From IMG/VR virus record IMGVR_UViG_3300046355_000273, positions 1-27,167 of that record: a DNA stretch of 27,167 bases. One strand, written 5' to 3'. The notes below the pieces were generated by a model. That model was not told where the DNA came from. It did no database searches and was given only the letters and a program-made list of their open reading frames with translations. The position numbers and the translations under genes were made by a program. Origin of the DNA: a virus. This document shows positions 19,316 to 27,167 of the stretch, piece after piece (the first letter of the stretch is position 1; each line of letters begins with the position of its first letter).

Positions 19316-19756
19316 TTACAATATAGTATCTGGATCGTTACTCATTGTTCTATAAGTAATTTCAAATATTATAGTTGTATAAGTTACTGGAACATCTTGA
19401 TCATCATCTGTTTCTTGATTGATAGACTGAATATAACAAGATTGAACCAAGCCCTCTAAGGTGCATGTTTCATTAAACTTTTTTTCAATTAAATTCTTAA
19501 AATTATCTAATTGGTCTTGATAATCATTTTTAGCATTAATAACGATGCTTAAACTAACATTAAGAGTTTTTTCTATAACAAAAGGAGTTCCTAAAGATAT
19601 ATTATTATAAGTTTCGTTTCCAGTGGTTACGATAAAGCAAGGCAAAGAGCCTTGTTTTAAAGCATAAAGATAATCATAAAATACACTGCCATAGATTTGA
19701 GGAATATCATTAAGCATTGTAATTATTTTATTTCTAATTTGATTTCTTGAATCCAT
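19316..19756 (-). CDS. Tail terminator / gpU-like minor tail protein
   Basis: This 146-residue protein (MDSRNQIRNKIITMLNDIPQ...) has an N-terminal helix, then beta strands and a helix (DYQDQLDNFKNLIEKKFNET), ending in TYTTIIFEITYRTMS. Such alpha/beta proteins placed directly before the tail tube gene are usually tail terminators that cap the tube and contact the head. Sequence identity is not recognised, so the call is from position and fold pattern. Its ATG shares one base with the upstream stop (TAATG). Confidence 0.65.
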   Translation of the reverse strand: MDSRNQIRNKIITMLNDIPQIYGSVFYDYLYALKQGSLPCFIVTTGNETYNNISLGTPFVIEKTLNVSLSIVINAKNDYQDQLDNFKNLIEKKFNETCTLEGLVQSCYIQSINQETDDDQDVPVTYTTIIFEITYRTMSNDPDTIL

Positions 19757-20061
19757 TATACTTCTTCTTCTATGGTTAGGGTTGTAGTGCCATTATTATT
19801 ATTGATAATTTCTTTTACAAAATAACTAACACCATTAAAGCTAACTAATGTATTATCTTCTATTGAATATTTATCTTTATCAGCAGTCTTAATAATTAAT
19901 TTATTATTGACACCACTTACAGAAAAACCAGCACTAAAATTAGCCACTGACTCTTCATCTTTTATACAATAAATAGTTGTATTTAAGTTTGGCAAAAATA
20001 AAGGTTCAGCAAAAAATTTACTGTCAAAAATAGTATTAATATATTTATTGATAAGGCTCAT
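19756..20061 (-). CDS. Head-tail connector, gpFII-like
   Basis: This 101-residue protein (MSLINKYINTIFDSKFFAEP...) ends in beta strands: DNTLVSFNGVSYFVKEIINN followed by a strand ending TLTIEEEV. The length and pattern (N-terminal helix with F--EA/P, central strands, final F-V-E--- strand) fit lambda gpFII-type attachment proteins, which form the surface to which the preassembled tail docks. It shares one base with both neighbours (TAATG). The identification rests on order and pattern. Confidence 0.6.
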   Translation of the reverse strand: MSLINKYINTIFDSKFFAEPLFLPNLNTTIYCIKDEESVANFSAGFSVSGVNNKLIIKTADKDKYSIEDNTLVSFNGVSYFVKEIINNNNGTTTLTIEEEV

Positions 20062-20339
20062 TATTTTTTACCTTTTTTAGATACCTTTTCTTCAACGACA
20101 GGCTCTTCTACTTCTATCTCTACTTCAACAGTTTCCTCTTGGGCTTCTACTGGTTGTTCTTCTTCTTGAACTACAACCTCTTCTTGTTCTAAAGGTAACT
20201 CTAATTGCTCTTCTGTTATTTCAAAAGCAAGATTTAATTTAATTAATTTTTTACCAGTGCTTTCACTGACTTCAATAACTTCATTTTTATGACCAACTTC
20301 TTGACCCAAATTACAATCTTTAATTAGTTTAATTTTCAT
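20061..20339 (-). CDS. Small acidic head-associated protein (gpFI position; DUF7210-like N-terminus)
   Basis: This 92-residue protein begins at ATG 20339-20337, directly behind AAAGGAATATAT; a longer frame starting 13 codons upstream would place the start before the ribosome site and is rejected. The N-terminal 40 residues (MKIKLIKDCNLGQEVGHKNE) resemble short phage proteins of the K-KLLKD--H-GK---G-EIEV type. The rest is a Glu/Val-rich low-complexity tail (QLELPLEQEEVVVQEEEQPV ...) ending in KKGKK. It occupies the lambda gpFI position after the capsid gene. Function unproven. Confidence 0.6.
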   Translation of the reverse strand: MKIKLIKDCNLGQEVGHKNEVIEVSESTGKKLIKLNLAFEITEEQLELPLEQEEVVVQEEEQPVEAQEETVEVEIEVEEPVVEEKVSKKGKK

Positions 20340-20360
20340 ATATATTCCTTTTTTTAAAAC

Positions 20361-20389
20361 ATTATATAAAAAATACAATACAAAAGCAA
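20361..20389 (-). promoter_or_regulatory. Structural-type promoter for the connector operon
   Basis: TTGCTT (20389-20384), 17-bp spacer, TATAAT (20366-20361) then G. It directly follows the capsid terminator, so the connector genes restart transcription. Confidence 0.65.
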
Positions 20390-20390
20390 A

Positions 20391-20420
20391 TAAAAAAACC
20401 CAACCTTTTGGGCTGGGTTC
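20391..20420 (-). terminator. Rho-independent terminator after the capsid gene
   Basis: AACCCA (20419-20414) pairs with TGGGTT (20402-20397), with further pairing inside (GCCC...GGT), followed by seven T. It lies 18 bases after the capsid stop. Confidence 0.88.
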
Positions 20421-20438
20421 TTTATAAGTTTTTAGCTA

Positions 20439-22370
20439 TTAAGCATCAATATCTTTAGCTAATACGATACCTTCTGTGTGTGAAACTTGGAAGTCAGCAG
20501 TCATGAACAATTCAATCTCTAATTGACCTGCACCTAAACGGTATGGGTTCACAACTAATTCAATACCACCCCACTCAATGAAATGAGCCATAGAACCGTT
20601 GATAAGAGCCATAGCAGAAAGGTTAGTGCCTGTTCCCTTAGCATAGTCAGATCCAACTTGGTTAGATACATAAACTGGGTATCCATCGGCTTGACCGTTA
20701 GCATAGATTGGAGCACCGTATGTTGGGAATTGTTGAGTTGTCTTCATAGCACCAAGAACCTTGCTGTTAGTAATGAAAGACAAGCCAGCAGTGTGAGCAT
20801 TGTTGCTATCAATTCTTGTACCAAACTCTACAATCTTAGCATAGTCCATAGCACCACCGTTAGCACCAAACTCAACGATTTCAGCACCAACAGTATTGAA
20901 GATACCTTGCCAGCCAGCAGTTCCGTTTAACAATTCGTTATCTAAGAACTCGTCTTTAGCCTTCATCAATTCTGTGCGAGCGATGTTTTCAATCATTAAT
21001 GTTGATTGCTTGAGAATATCACGAGAAAGAACAACACGACCACCGATTGTCTTAGGAGTGAAAACAACATCGCCAAAGTCAGCATTGGATTCAGTAGCTC
21101 TTTGATTTTCTGTCAAGAATTGGAAAGAGTTCTTGCCAGTTAGTTTAGGATACTTAACAGAACCATAACCAGAAGCATCAGGCAATCTGTTGATTAAAGG
21201 AAGAACAACAGAAGTATTATACAACTGCTCAATAACTTGAGTTCTGTAATCTTCGCTTGCTGTTTGACCAGCATTGCCACCAACGGCATAATCACGAGCA
21301 AAGATTGACTTAGGAAGGATGAAACCCTTGCCCATTGTCTTATAACCAGCGAAATCTTTAGCCATTTCACGAGCCATGCCAGTGTGATAACCGTCTTTGC
21401 TCTCTGCTTGTTCAGCAATGAAGCCAGCCAATGAGAATTTCTTCTGTTCTTTGTGTGTTCCAGCATCTACTGTAGAAGCTGTGCTTGTTTTCTTTTCAAT
21501 TAAAGCATCTTTAAACTGCTCTAATGATTTTCCAGCCTCAACGAACTCAACAGCTAATTCCATCTCGCCCACTGAACGGCCTAATGCTAATATTTCTTTC
21601 ATGGTTAATTTTCCTTTATTAAAATTTATGTTTACATTTTCTAAAATATTGTTAGATTTGTCAAATAATTCTTGACTTTCAATCTTAACAGTGTAATCTG
21701 CTTTCTTTTCTTCTTTAGGCTTATAGCCGTTATCTTGAGAAGTTTCATCTGTGTATTCAATACCAACTACATCAGCCATTTCTTCAACTGGGTCAGTTTC
21801 CATTTCTGGAACTTCTGGCATCTCAGGCATTTCTGGTTCAAGTTCTATTTCAACAGTAACCTCAATGCTCTTATTTTCTTCTTGGCTTCTTAATATGCCA
21901 GCATTGTCATCAGCAGGAACTGAAACAAGGCTTAGTTCATAAGGAATAGTTTTTACCTTAACAACTGGTATGCCATCTTCTTCGCCAATTTTTACCATCT
22001 CTGTAATTTCATAACCAAAAGAAACTTTATTAAGAATCTTTTCATCAATCATTGTTTGATATTTTTCGGCTGTGCTTGATAATCTAATAAGGGCATAACC
22101 TTTTTGTTCTTCAACCCAAGCTTGTTCTACTACTCCAATTAAAGCATCAAAATCATGATTGAATAAAACGGCTGCTTTATTTTGTAATTTTGATAAATCC
22201 ATATCGCCTTCGTCATGTCCAATAACTTCTAATACATCAGTTCCAAACCAGCGAGGATAAGGTGTTGTTGTGCTAAATATAATTTTAATTAAATTGCTTT
22301 CCTCAGTGCCTTGAGTTTCAATACTTAAAATTCTACTTTGCTTTTTATTATATTTAAGAGTTTTCTTCAT
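20439..22370 (-). CDS. HK97-type prohead protease fused to major capsid protein
   Basis: Single 643-residue frame. Residues 1-160 are a U35/S78 prohead protease: LFNHDFDALIG with His72, KVSFGYEI with Ser117, and YELSLVSVPADDN with Glu145, the usual catalytic set. Residues about 165-255 are an acidic linker (EPEMPEMPEVPEME) that may act as a scaffold or delta domain. From about 257 a capsid part begins MKEILALGRSVGEMELAVEF; after a further helical segment the HK97-fold core runs from about 355 to the end (GSVKYPKLTGKNSFQFLTEN, AFALINGSMAH-type C-terminal region). Protease-capsid fusions occur in some phages; the protease would cut itself from the shell. An internal start (Met257) could also make capsid protein alone. 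Own promoter, ribosome site AAAGGAT and terminator. Confidence 0.92.
   Translation of the reverse strand: MKKTLKYNKKQSRILSIETQGTEESNLIKIIFSTTTPYPRWFGTDVLEVIGHDEGDMDLSKLQNKAAVLFNHDFDALIGVVEQAWVEEQKGYALIRLSSTAEKYQTMIDEKILNKVSFGYEITEMVKIGEEDGIPVVKVKTIPYELSLVSVPADDNAGILRSQEENKSIEVTVEIELEPEMPEMPEVPEMETDPVEEMADVVGIEYTDETSQDNGYKPKEEKKADYTVKIESQELFDKSNNILENVNINFNKGKLTMKEILALGRSVGEMELAVEFVEAGKSLEQFKDALIEKKTSTASTVDAGTHKEQKKFSLAGFIAEQAESKDGYHTGMAREMAKDFAGYKTMGKGFILPKSIFARDYAVGGNAGQTASEDYRTQVIEQLYNTSVVLPLINRLPDASGYGSVKYPKLTGKNSFQFLTENQRATESNADFGDVVFTPKTIGGRVVLSRDILKQSTLMIENIARTELMKAKDEFLDNELLNGTAGWQGIFNTVGAEIVEFGANGGAMDYAKIVEFGTRIDSNNAHTAGLSFITNSKVLGAMKTTQQFPTYGAPIYANGQADGYPVYVSNQVGSDYAKGTGTNLSAMALINGSMAHFIEWGGIELVVNPYRLGAGQLEIELFMTADFQVSHTEGIVLAKDIDA
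21600..21617 (-). promoter_or_regulatory. Internal ribosome site for free capsid protein
   Basis: AAAGGA (21617-21612), 9 bases, then in-frame ATG 21602-21600 (Met257 of the fusion). It matches the ribosome sites used elsewhere in the window and would give a 387-residue capsid protein without the protease. Confidence 0.6.
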
Positions 22371-22390
22371 ATTTATCCTTTTATCAAAAC

Positions 22391-22419
22391 ATTATATAAA
22401 TATTATTGAATATTATCAA
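22391..22419 (-). promoter_or_regulatory. Structural-type promoter for the capsid gene
   Basis: TTGATA (22419-22414), 17-bp spacer, TATAAT (22396-22391) then G. The -35 lies in the last codons of the portal gene. Confidence 0.78.
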
Positions 22420-24046
22420 GATTAGCATTATCTGGTTGAGGTGCTGGTGGAACTTCTTCTTTTAATGAGTCAATAACTTGTTGAGTATCTAAAGTGCTTG
22501 CATGTTCTTCAATACCATAACTTGCTCTTAATTCTTTTTCGTATTTCATATCAGCAAGAATATCTTCATATTCAACCCCTTGCTCTGCCAATATCTGTGT
22601 TCTACTTGCTAAACCGTTTTCAATTAAAATAACATTAGCATTAGCATCTTTGAGAGGGTCAACCCAATCCCATCTACGACCGTGGAATCTATAAGATGAT
22701 AAGAATTTATCTAATTTAGTAACTGGTATAGTAGAGCCATTAATTAATTTAATAGCATTATTGAGCATAGCAGTCTCTAACCAATCTTCATAAATAGGTT
22801 CTAATATGTTTTCAATAAACCAATCTTGTTCTCTCTTGTATCCATCTCTTTCACTGATTAAACCAGTTCTTGAGCTTGTATAATTTACTGACTCTAAACT
22901 ATTTGATAAAACAAAATAAGATACATTTAAACCAGATGCTATTTGCTTCAACATAAATTGAACATAATTAACAAAGTTAGATTCTGGGTATTTTGCGTCA
23001 AAAGTTTTCATTTCAGTATTTTTAGGCAATACACGAATATCGCCTGGGGAGACCTCCATTATGAAATTTTCCAATTCATCATCTTCTTCCACAATATCAG
23101 CTAAAGCATTAATAGTAGTATTTCCAGAGTCATCAGTTCTTTGAAGATAAATAGAGGATGAAGCACCAATTTTAGAAGCAATTAAAGCAGCTCTCATAAA
23201 CTCTTGTAAGTCTGCCATTAAAGCAAAAACGGCATGTCCTTCTGGATAACCTCTTGTTTGTTCTGTAGAGGTTGCTTTAAATTTATGAATAATATCTTTA
23301 GCTATAACTCTTTCTCTTAGTGCTGTGTTATAACTTCCATTAACAACACTTTGCTGTTCTTTTAATCTTAAATGATAAGCAATAGGTTTTCCAAAAGGGT
23401 TTACTTCAACACCCATCTTTATAACATTACCGTTATCAAGGTTAGCATTATAAGAAATATCTAATCTTTGTGGATCTAATATTTGAATAGCATATCCATA
23501 AGGATTATCTTTGGTGGCTTTGCCACGAATTATACGAATTAATACTTCGCCATCTCTTGCTCTTGTTCTTTCTAATATTCTTTGTATTTCTCTAAATGAG
23601 TGTTTGCCAGTAATATCGCAGAACTTAGCTTTACTCCATCTATTGTAAGAATCTTCAATAACTTTATTACCAATAATATCTAAAGTCATTTGACCGTTAT
23701 TAAAATCTTTTGCTTGAGAGTTTAAAACAAAACCAGTAGCCCCAACGATATTAATTTCTCTTTCAGTCAAGAACTTTTTCATAATAGGGTTATTCTGTTC
23801 AAGGTTTCTTGCTAATTGAACAAGTCTCTCTTGGTCGTTATAAATATCAGCATCTATTCTGCTGTTACCAACCACCCAATTACCCTGTAGAAAATTAGAT
23901 TTTACTGCTTCAAAACTTTTTCTGTATTTCTTAATAGAGCTTTTTAAATTCTTGTATTCTTTTTCAGTCAAAATAACCTTTGACTCTTTTGGTGTATTCA
24001 TAAGTTTACCAAACCAGTTTAAAACTCCGTCTTGTTGTTTTTCCAT
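22403..24046 (-). CDS. Portal protein, lambda gpB-like
   Basis: This 547-residue protein shows the lambda-family portal pattern: LARNLEQNNPIMKKFLTERE (76-95), RARDGEVLIRI, RGYPEGHAVFALMADLQEFM with RAALIASKIGASSSIY, and near the C-terminus FHGRRWDWVDPLKDANANVI with ENGLASRTQILAEQGVEYED. The length is normal for the family. The portal forms the dodecameric vertex through which DNA is packaged and ejected, and nucleates head assembly. It follows the gpW-like gene with one base between them and is followed by the protease-capsid gene, matching the lambda order A-W-B-C/E. Confidence 0.94.
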   Translation of the reverse strand: MEKQQDGVLNWFGKLMNTPKESKVILTEKEYKNLKSSIKKYRKSFEAVKSNFLQGNWVVGNSRIDADIYNDQERLVQLARNLEQNNPIMKKFLTEREINIVGATGFVLNSQAKDFNNGQMTLDIIGNKVIEDSYNRWSKAKFCDITGKHSFREIQRILERTRARDGEVLIRIIRGKATKDNPYGYAIQILDPQRLDISYNANLDNGNVIKMGVEVNPFGKPIAYHLRLKEQQSVVNGSYNTALRERVIAKDIIHKFKATSTEQTRGYPEGHAVFALMADLQEFMRAALIASKIGASSSIYLQRTDDSGNTTINALADIVEEDDELENFIMEVSPGDIRVLPKNTEMKTFDAKYPESNFVNYVQFMLKQIASGLNVSYFVLSNSLESVNYTSSRTGLISERDGYKREQDWFIENILEPIYEDWLETAMLNNAIKLINGSTIPVTKLDKFLSSYRFHGRRWDWVDPLKDANANVILIENGLASRTQILAEQGVEYEDILADMKYEKELRASYGIEEHASTLDTQQVIDSLKEEVPPAPQPDNANLDNIQ

Positions 24047-24047
24047 T

Positions 24048-24620
24048 TTACATTATCCCCTTATATCTAACTTTTAACTTATTCCTATTTGTTTTACCTT
24101 TTGTAGCCTTTTCCATATCAGCCAACTCTTGATTAACTTTAGAGATTAAATCTTTTTCTAAAGTCATAAGTTCAGTGATAGTCATAAGGGTTACAGAACG
24201 ACCATTAATACTAAAGCTGTTCATAGTATCATCTAATCTGCCAGCTATTCTTTGTCTTACTACATCTAATAATTTTTGATTATCAGTTCTAAAATCATAA
24301 TTATCAGTAGTTAGAATATTGGGCTTAATTTCAACAGAACCACCAGTGGCTTGTTTGACAAAGTTTTGAGCAGAGTTATAAAAAGCATAATAAACGGTAT
24401 ATTTACCAATTCCTAAAGCTTCTGTTTCTGTAGCAGTTCCAACAATTGACCATGTTCCATCTGCTTTATTATCTGCTATGATTTCTATTTTTGGTAGAGT
24501 GGCACTTAAAAAAGTAACTTTCAAATTTATATTATCAGTGCTTTTTAGTTCGTCATTTGATATTGTAAAATCAATATTATCTCCAGCAAAAAAATCAGCT
24601 ATATTTGACTTTATTAACAT
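24048..24620 (-). CDS. gpW-like head completion protein with extra N-terminal domain
   Basis: This 190-residue protein is read from ATG 24620-24618, which has AAAAGG nine bases before it; an ATG nine codons upstream has no ribosome site. The C-terminal part (about 120-170: DNQKLLDVVRQRIAGRLDDT, then SFSINGRSVTLMTITELMTL) matches the compact gpW pattern (helix, beta hairpin with NGR-V, helix). Residues 1-110 form a beta-rich Ig-like domain (FFAGDNIDFTISNDELK ... GIGKYTVYYAFYN), an arrangement known from other phages with a Ig-like plus gpW layout. gpW proteins plug the portal after packaging. The position between large terminase and portal is that of lambda W. Confidence 0.72.
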   Translation of the reverse strand: MLIKSNIADFFAGDNIDFTISNDELKSTDNINLKVTFLSATLPKIEIIADNKADGTWSIVGTATETEALGIGKYTVYYAFYNSAQNFVKQATGGSVEIKPNILTTDNYDFRTDNQKLLDVVRQRIAGRLDDTMNSFSINGRSVTLMTITELMTLEKDLISKVNQELADMEKATKGKTNRNKLKVRYKGIM

Positions 24621-24652
24621 ATTTTTTAACCTTTTAACATTTAACAAAAAAC

Positions 24653-24681
24653 ATTATATAAAAAAAAGTAAAAAAAATCTA
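24653..24681 (-). promoter_or_regulatory. Structural-type promoter for the gpW-portal unit
   Basis: -10 TATAAT (24658-24653) then G, in the common TTTATATAATGTTTT context. The -35 at 17 bp (TAGATT, 24681-24676) is weak and the spacer is T-rich. Confidence 0.5.
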
Positions 24682-24682
24682 A

Positions 24683-26593
24683 TTATTTAATACTCCAGTT
24701 TTTTCCTTTATTAATCCAACCACCTTGTTTTTGGGGTGTTGGTTTTGTAGGTTGGTTTTGTTGAGCCGTATTTAGTTTCTTTCCTATGTTAATTTCCCAA
24801 AGTCTTTTATAGGTATCTCCATATAATCTTGTTAGTTGAAAATGATGGGCTAATCCTAAAGCATAGACCATGCAATCAAGTGCTTCATTTCGAGTTCCAG
24901 ATTTAGGTTTTACAAACTGTTCAACAATAGCACCTTTTACTTGTTTCTTAATTAATTTTTCACCGACTAACATTTCAAAGAATCTATCTGGTAATTCTTT
25001 TGAAAAATGGATAACCCTTGCTCCTTCTGTTTTATCATTGGCAAGTTGATTATTTAAATTGATATAAATATATTTTTTTAAAAGATGAGTATTGACTAAC
25101 CAAAGATATAAAGGATTATTTACTTTAGAATTTTTTAAATCTTTATCAACTTTGCTACCCTCTTTCATATAAGTTCCAATATCATGAGAAGCACCTTTGA
25201 TAGCAAAATACTTATCTTGATTTCTTCTAACAAAAGAATAAACGGCTGAGGTATTAGAACCACCAGTATCAATAGCCGCAGCTTTAATATAGAGTTCACT
25301 TCCTAAACTATTTTTATAAGGTCGTCTTATAATATTTTCTAAAGCATCCCATGTTGTTTGGTCTTCTGGGCTTCCGTTTACTTCGTCATAATTAACAACC
25401 CAAGTCTCGCCATCTTCTCCTATGGCAATTACTATAACAGCCAATCGGTTTGGTTGAGTATCTATACCAGCAAATAAAACAACAGCCTTATTATCTAATT
25501 CATAAAGTTTATAATCTTCTGCTCTATTTTTAATTTTAGTAGCTGATGGTTGTTCTGCTTTTTCATAATAAGTTTCGCCAAGTTTAGTATTTTTAAAAGC
25601 CTTTAGTTTAAATGGGTCATCTCTACATGCCAAAAACTCATTAGCCATTTTTTCCCAGCTATACCACCCGAGTGGGCTATAGAGGGAATTGATATGATAA
25701 CCTCTTATTTCTTTTGGAGCATTAGGGTTATTGGGTATCCATTCGCCATTAATAAGCATCCATGTTTTTTTATCTTCTGTGATAGCACCACCACAAACTT
25801 CACATTCATAATAAATAGAAAGAGGGTCAACCTTTTCATTATCTTTGCCTCTATTGGTAATTTGAAATTTCAAGTTAGGAAACTTCAATACTTGTTTAGC
25901 TTTACAATGAGGACAAGGAACATGATAATATCTTTGATCTGATTCCAAGAAACTTTTCTCTATCGCTGAAAACTCTTGAATAGTTGGTGTAGATGTTAAG
26001 AATAATTTACTCTTTCTTCCAAAGGTAGACATACGGCTATCAATCAAAGATAGCGGATCGCCTTCCTGGTCTACATCAAAAGGGTAACTATCTATTTCAT
26101 CAGCAAAAATATAGGGGGCTGAAATCATACGGAAACTGTTACCAGAATTAGCACCTAAATATCTTGCTGTACAGCCTTTGTATTTTTTAGTTGATATTCC
26201 ATTATTCTTTTTATTGCTAAATATTTCTTTCAATACTGGAGATGAATCAATAATAGGGTCAACTTTTAATTGAGTATATTGTTCAGCTAAAGCAATCGTT
26301 GGTTGATAGCAAATAAAATTCTGTGGGTTATTATAAAAGATAAAGCCTTGCCAGACATTAGCAATAAATGTTTTACCAATTTGAGCACCAGCCATAAAGA
26401 CAACTTTATTAATTCCATTATTGGGAGTTAAAGCATCCATAATCTCTTTTTGATAAGGTGCTCTATCAAGGCTAAACTTACCGGCATCACTTGTATTGGA
26501 TGGATTATAAATATACTCTTCAGCAAATTGAGAAACAGTCATATCTCTTGCTGGTCTTATAGCAGTTCCAAAATAATTTACAAAACTAATCAT
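24683..26593 (-). CDS. Large terminase subunit, lambda gpA family
   Basis: This 636-residue ATPase-nuclease has Walker A MAGAQIGKT (67-75) and Walker B YIFADEID (161-168, Asp165-Glu166) followed by the coupling motif LTSTPT (199-204). A zinc-finger-like CPHC (227-230) ... CEVC (264-267) is typical of gpA terminases. The nuclease part has AGIDTQ (Asp378), AIDTGG (Asp442) and the late DCMVYALGLAHH (near 595). It cuts concatemeric DNA and pumps it into the prohead. Its ATG overlaps the small subunit stop (ATGA). Full length; all key residues visible. Confidence 0.96.
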   Translation of the reverse strand: MISFVNYFGTAIRPARDMTVSQFAEEYIYNPSNTSDAGKFSLDRAPYQKEIMDALTPNNGINKVVFMAGAQIGKTFIANVWQGFIFYNNPQNFICYQPTIALAEQYTQLKVDPIIDSSPVLKEIFSNKKNNGISTKKYKGCTARYLGANSGNSFRMISAPYIFADEIDSYPFDVDQEGDPLSLIDSRMSTFGRKSKLFLTSTPTIQEFSAIEKSFLESDQRYYHVPCPHCKAKQVLKFPNLKFQITNRGKDNEKVDPLSIYYECEVCGGAITEDKKTWMLINGEWIPNNPNAPKEIRGYHINSLYSPLGWYSWEKMANEFLACRDDPFKLKAFKNTKLGETYYEKAEQPSATKIKNRAEDYKLYELDNKAVVLFAGIDTQPNRLAVIVIAIGEDGETWVVNYDEVNGSPEDQTTWDALENIIRRPYKNSLGSELYIKAAAIDTGGSNTSAVYSFVRRNQDKYFAIKGASHDIGTYMKEGSKVDKDLKNSKVNNPLYLWLVNTHLLKKYIYINLNNQLANDKTEGARVIHFSKELPDRFFEMLVGEKLIKKQVKGAIVEQFVKPKSGTRNEALDCMVYALGLAHHFQLTRLYGDTYKRLWEINIGKKLNTAQQNQPTKPTPQKQGGWINKGKNWSIK

Positions 26594-27075
26594 TTATTCA
26601 TGTCCTCTAATTTATCAGCAAGTTCTGTCAATACTCTTTTAGTTTCTTTAATCCACATCTCTCTTATAACCATTGGATCACTTTCAGCAGCAAAGATATT
26701 ACACAAAGATTCAGGCATAGATAAAAACTGTTCTTTGACAAGGTTGGCAATAAGAAAAGCATCTTGTTCTACTTTTTCTCTTGGTATTAAATTTTTTAAT
26801 TTTTCTTGATAATCTAATTCTTCTTTTTTAGATTTCCATTTTTCGCTTTCAGTTTTCCAATACTTATAATCTTCTTGCTGTGGCTCATCCCCATCAGTGT
26901 CTATACTGTTGGTAATCCTTTCGCTACTATTTTTAATTTGTTTTACGGCTTCGTCATAATCAATTAACCCATCATCATCAAATTTTAATTTTTTTAACCT
27001 AATTAACTTTGAAATATATGGAGGGCTTACATCTAATCGTCTTGCTAACTCTGCCTTATTTATTCTATCTGCCAT
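26590..27075 (-). CDS. Small terminase subunit, Nu1-like
   Basis: This 161-residue protein begins MADRINKAELARRLDVSPPY with a winged-helix/HTH DNA-binding domain (NKAELARRLDVSPPYISKLI, 6-25). A charged linker helix (KYWKTESEKWKSKKEELDYQ) and a C-terminal helical part (VEQDAFLIANLVKEQFLSMP) follow, the Nu1/DUF1441 layout. It recognises the packaging site and loads the large subunit. It is the first gene of the late region, under the promoter at 27103-27131. No clear Shine-Dalgarno precedes the ATG. Confidence 0.88.
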   Translation of the reverse strand: MADRINKAELARRLDVSPPYISKLIRLKKLKFDDDGLIDYDEAVKQIKNSSERITNSIDTDGDEPQQEDYKYWKTESEKWKSKKEELDYQEKLKNLIPREKVEQDAFLIANLVKEQFLSMPESLCNIFAAESDPMVIREMWIKETKRVLTELADKLEDMNK

Positions 27076-27102
27076 TTGTTTTGTATCGTAAAATTGTTTT
27101 TA

Positions 27103-27131
27103 ATTATAGAGTGTAAGGGTTATTTAGTCAA
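27103..27131 (-). promoter_or_regulatory. Promoter for the terminase genes
   Basis: TTGACT (27131-27126), 17-bp spacer, TATAAT (27108-27103). It is the first promoter of the late region. Beyond it (27132-27167) nothing is recognised. Confidence 0.78.
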
Positions 27132-27167
27132 AAGTGTAGTGCTAACCTTAACTTAAATAAAAAATCA

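Noticed and set aside
21194-21675. Open frames of 90-92 codons on both strands inside the capsid gene
   Set aside because: Out-of-frame shadows of the protease-capsid gene; the region is less AT-rich, so stops are rarer in all frames.
1-27167. CRISPR array, insertion sequence, integrase or rRNA
   Set aside because: Looked for; no regularly spaced repeats, transposase motifs, tyrosine or serine recombinase, or rRNA segments were seen.

Overview
The window is the late half of a tailed-phage genome (prophage, free phage or phage-plasmid) in very AT-rich DNA. All structural and lysis genes lie on the minus strand and are read from the right edge to the left. The host is probably Gram-negative: there is a two-component spanin pair (inner-membrane i-spanin and o-spanin lipoprotein), and the tail tip uses the DUF2460 / DUF2163 / NlpC-P60 / large-hub gene set known from alphaproteobacterial gene transfer agents and related siphophages. 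An AT-rich alphaproteobacterium is plausible, but this is inference.

Right to left, 27131-20439 holds the head module: Nu1-like small terminase, gpA-like large terminase, a gpW-like head-completion protein with an extra N-terminal domain, a lambda-type portal, and an HK97-type prohead protease fused to the major capsid protein. 20339-8677 holds connector and tail genes: two small connector proteins, tail terminator, tail tube, a gpG/gpGT-like chaperone pair with a visible -1 frameshift site, a tail-completion candidate, a 902-residue tape measure, and a GTA-like tail tip whose 1147-residue hub carries a beta-propeller-like insert. 8604-4797 is an accessory region: a coiled-coil membrane protein, a PD-(D/E)XK nuclease candidate, several small proteins in an ATGA-overlap chain, and a 413-residue protein made of six helix-turn-helix repeats. 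4633-2208 holds tRNA-Ala(GGC) and tRNA-Thr(TGT), then the lysis cassette: M15 endolysin, holin, micro-membrane genes, i-spanin and o-spanin. At the left are a GIY-YIG-like nuclease (plus strand), a repeat-rich oriT-like intergenic region, and the first 412 codons of a MobF (TrwC-like) conjugative relaxase that runs off the edge. Relaxase plus full virion genes suggests a mobilisable phage-plasmid or a phage next to a mobile element.

Transcription is unusually legible. Nearly every gene block has its own sigma70-like promoter. The structural genes use a recurring form (TTGCTA/TTGATA, 17 bp, TATAATG). The accessory genes use near-consensus TTGACA promoters. Rho-independent terminators follow the capsid gene and the tail-tube gene, and two more end short promoter-to-terminator units of about 70-90 nt with no minus-strand gene. 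These look like two small RNAs, and both carry an anti-Shine-Dalgarno-like segment. One has 11 nt of perfect complementarity to the ribosome-binding leaders of the relaxase and of an accessory operon. This pair is the best candidate for an undescribed system here. All statements come from reading the sequence; no database search was run.
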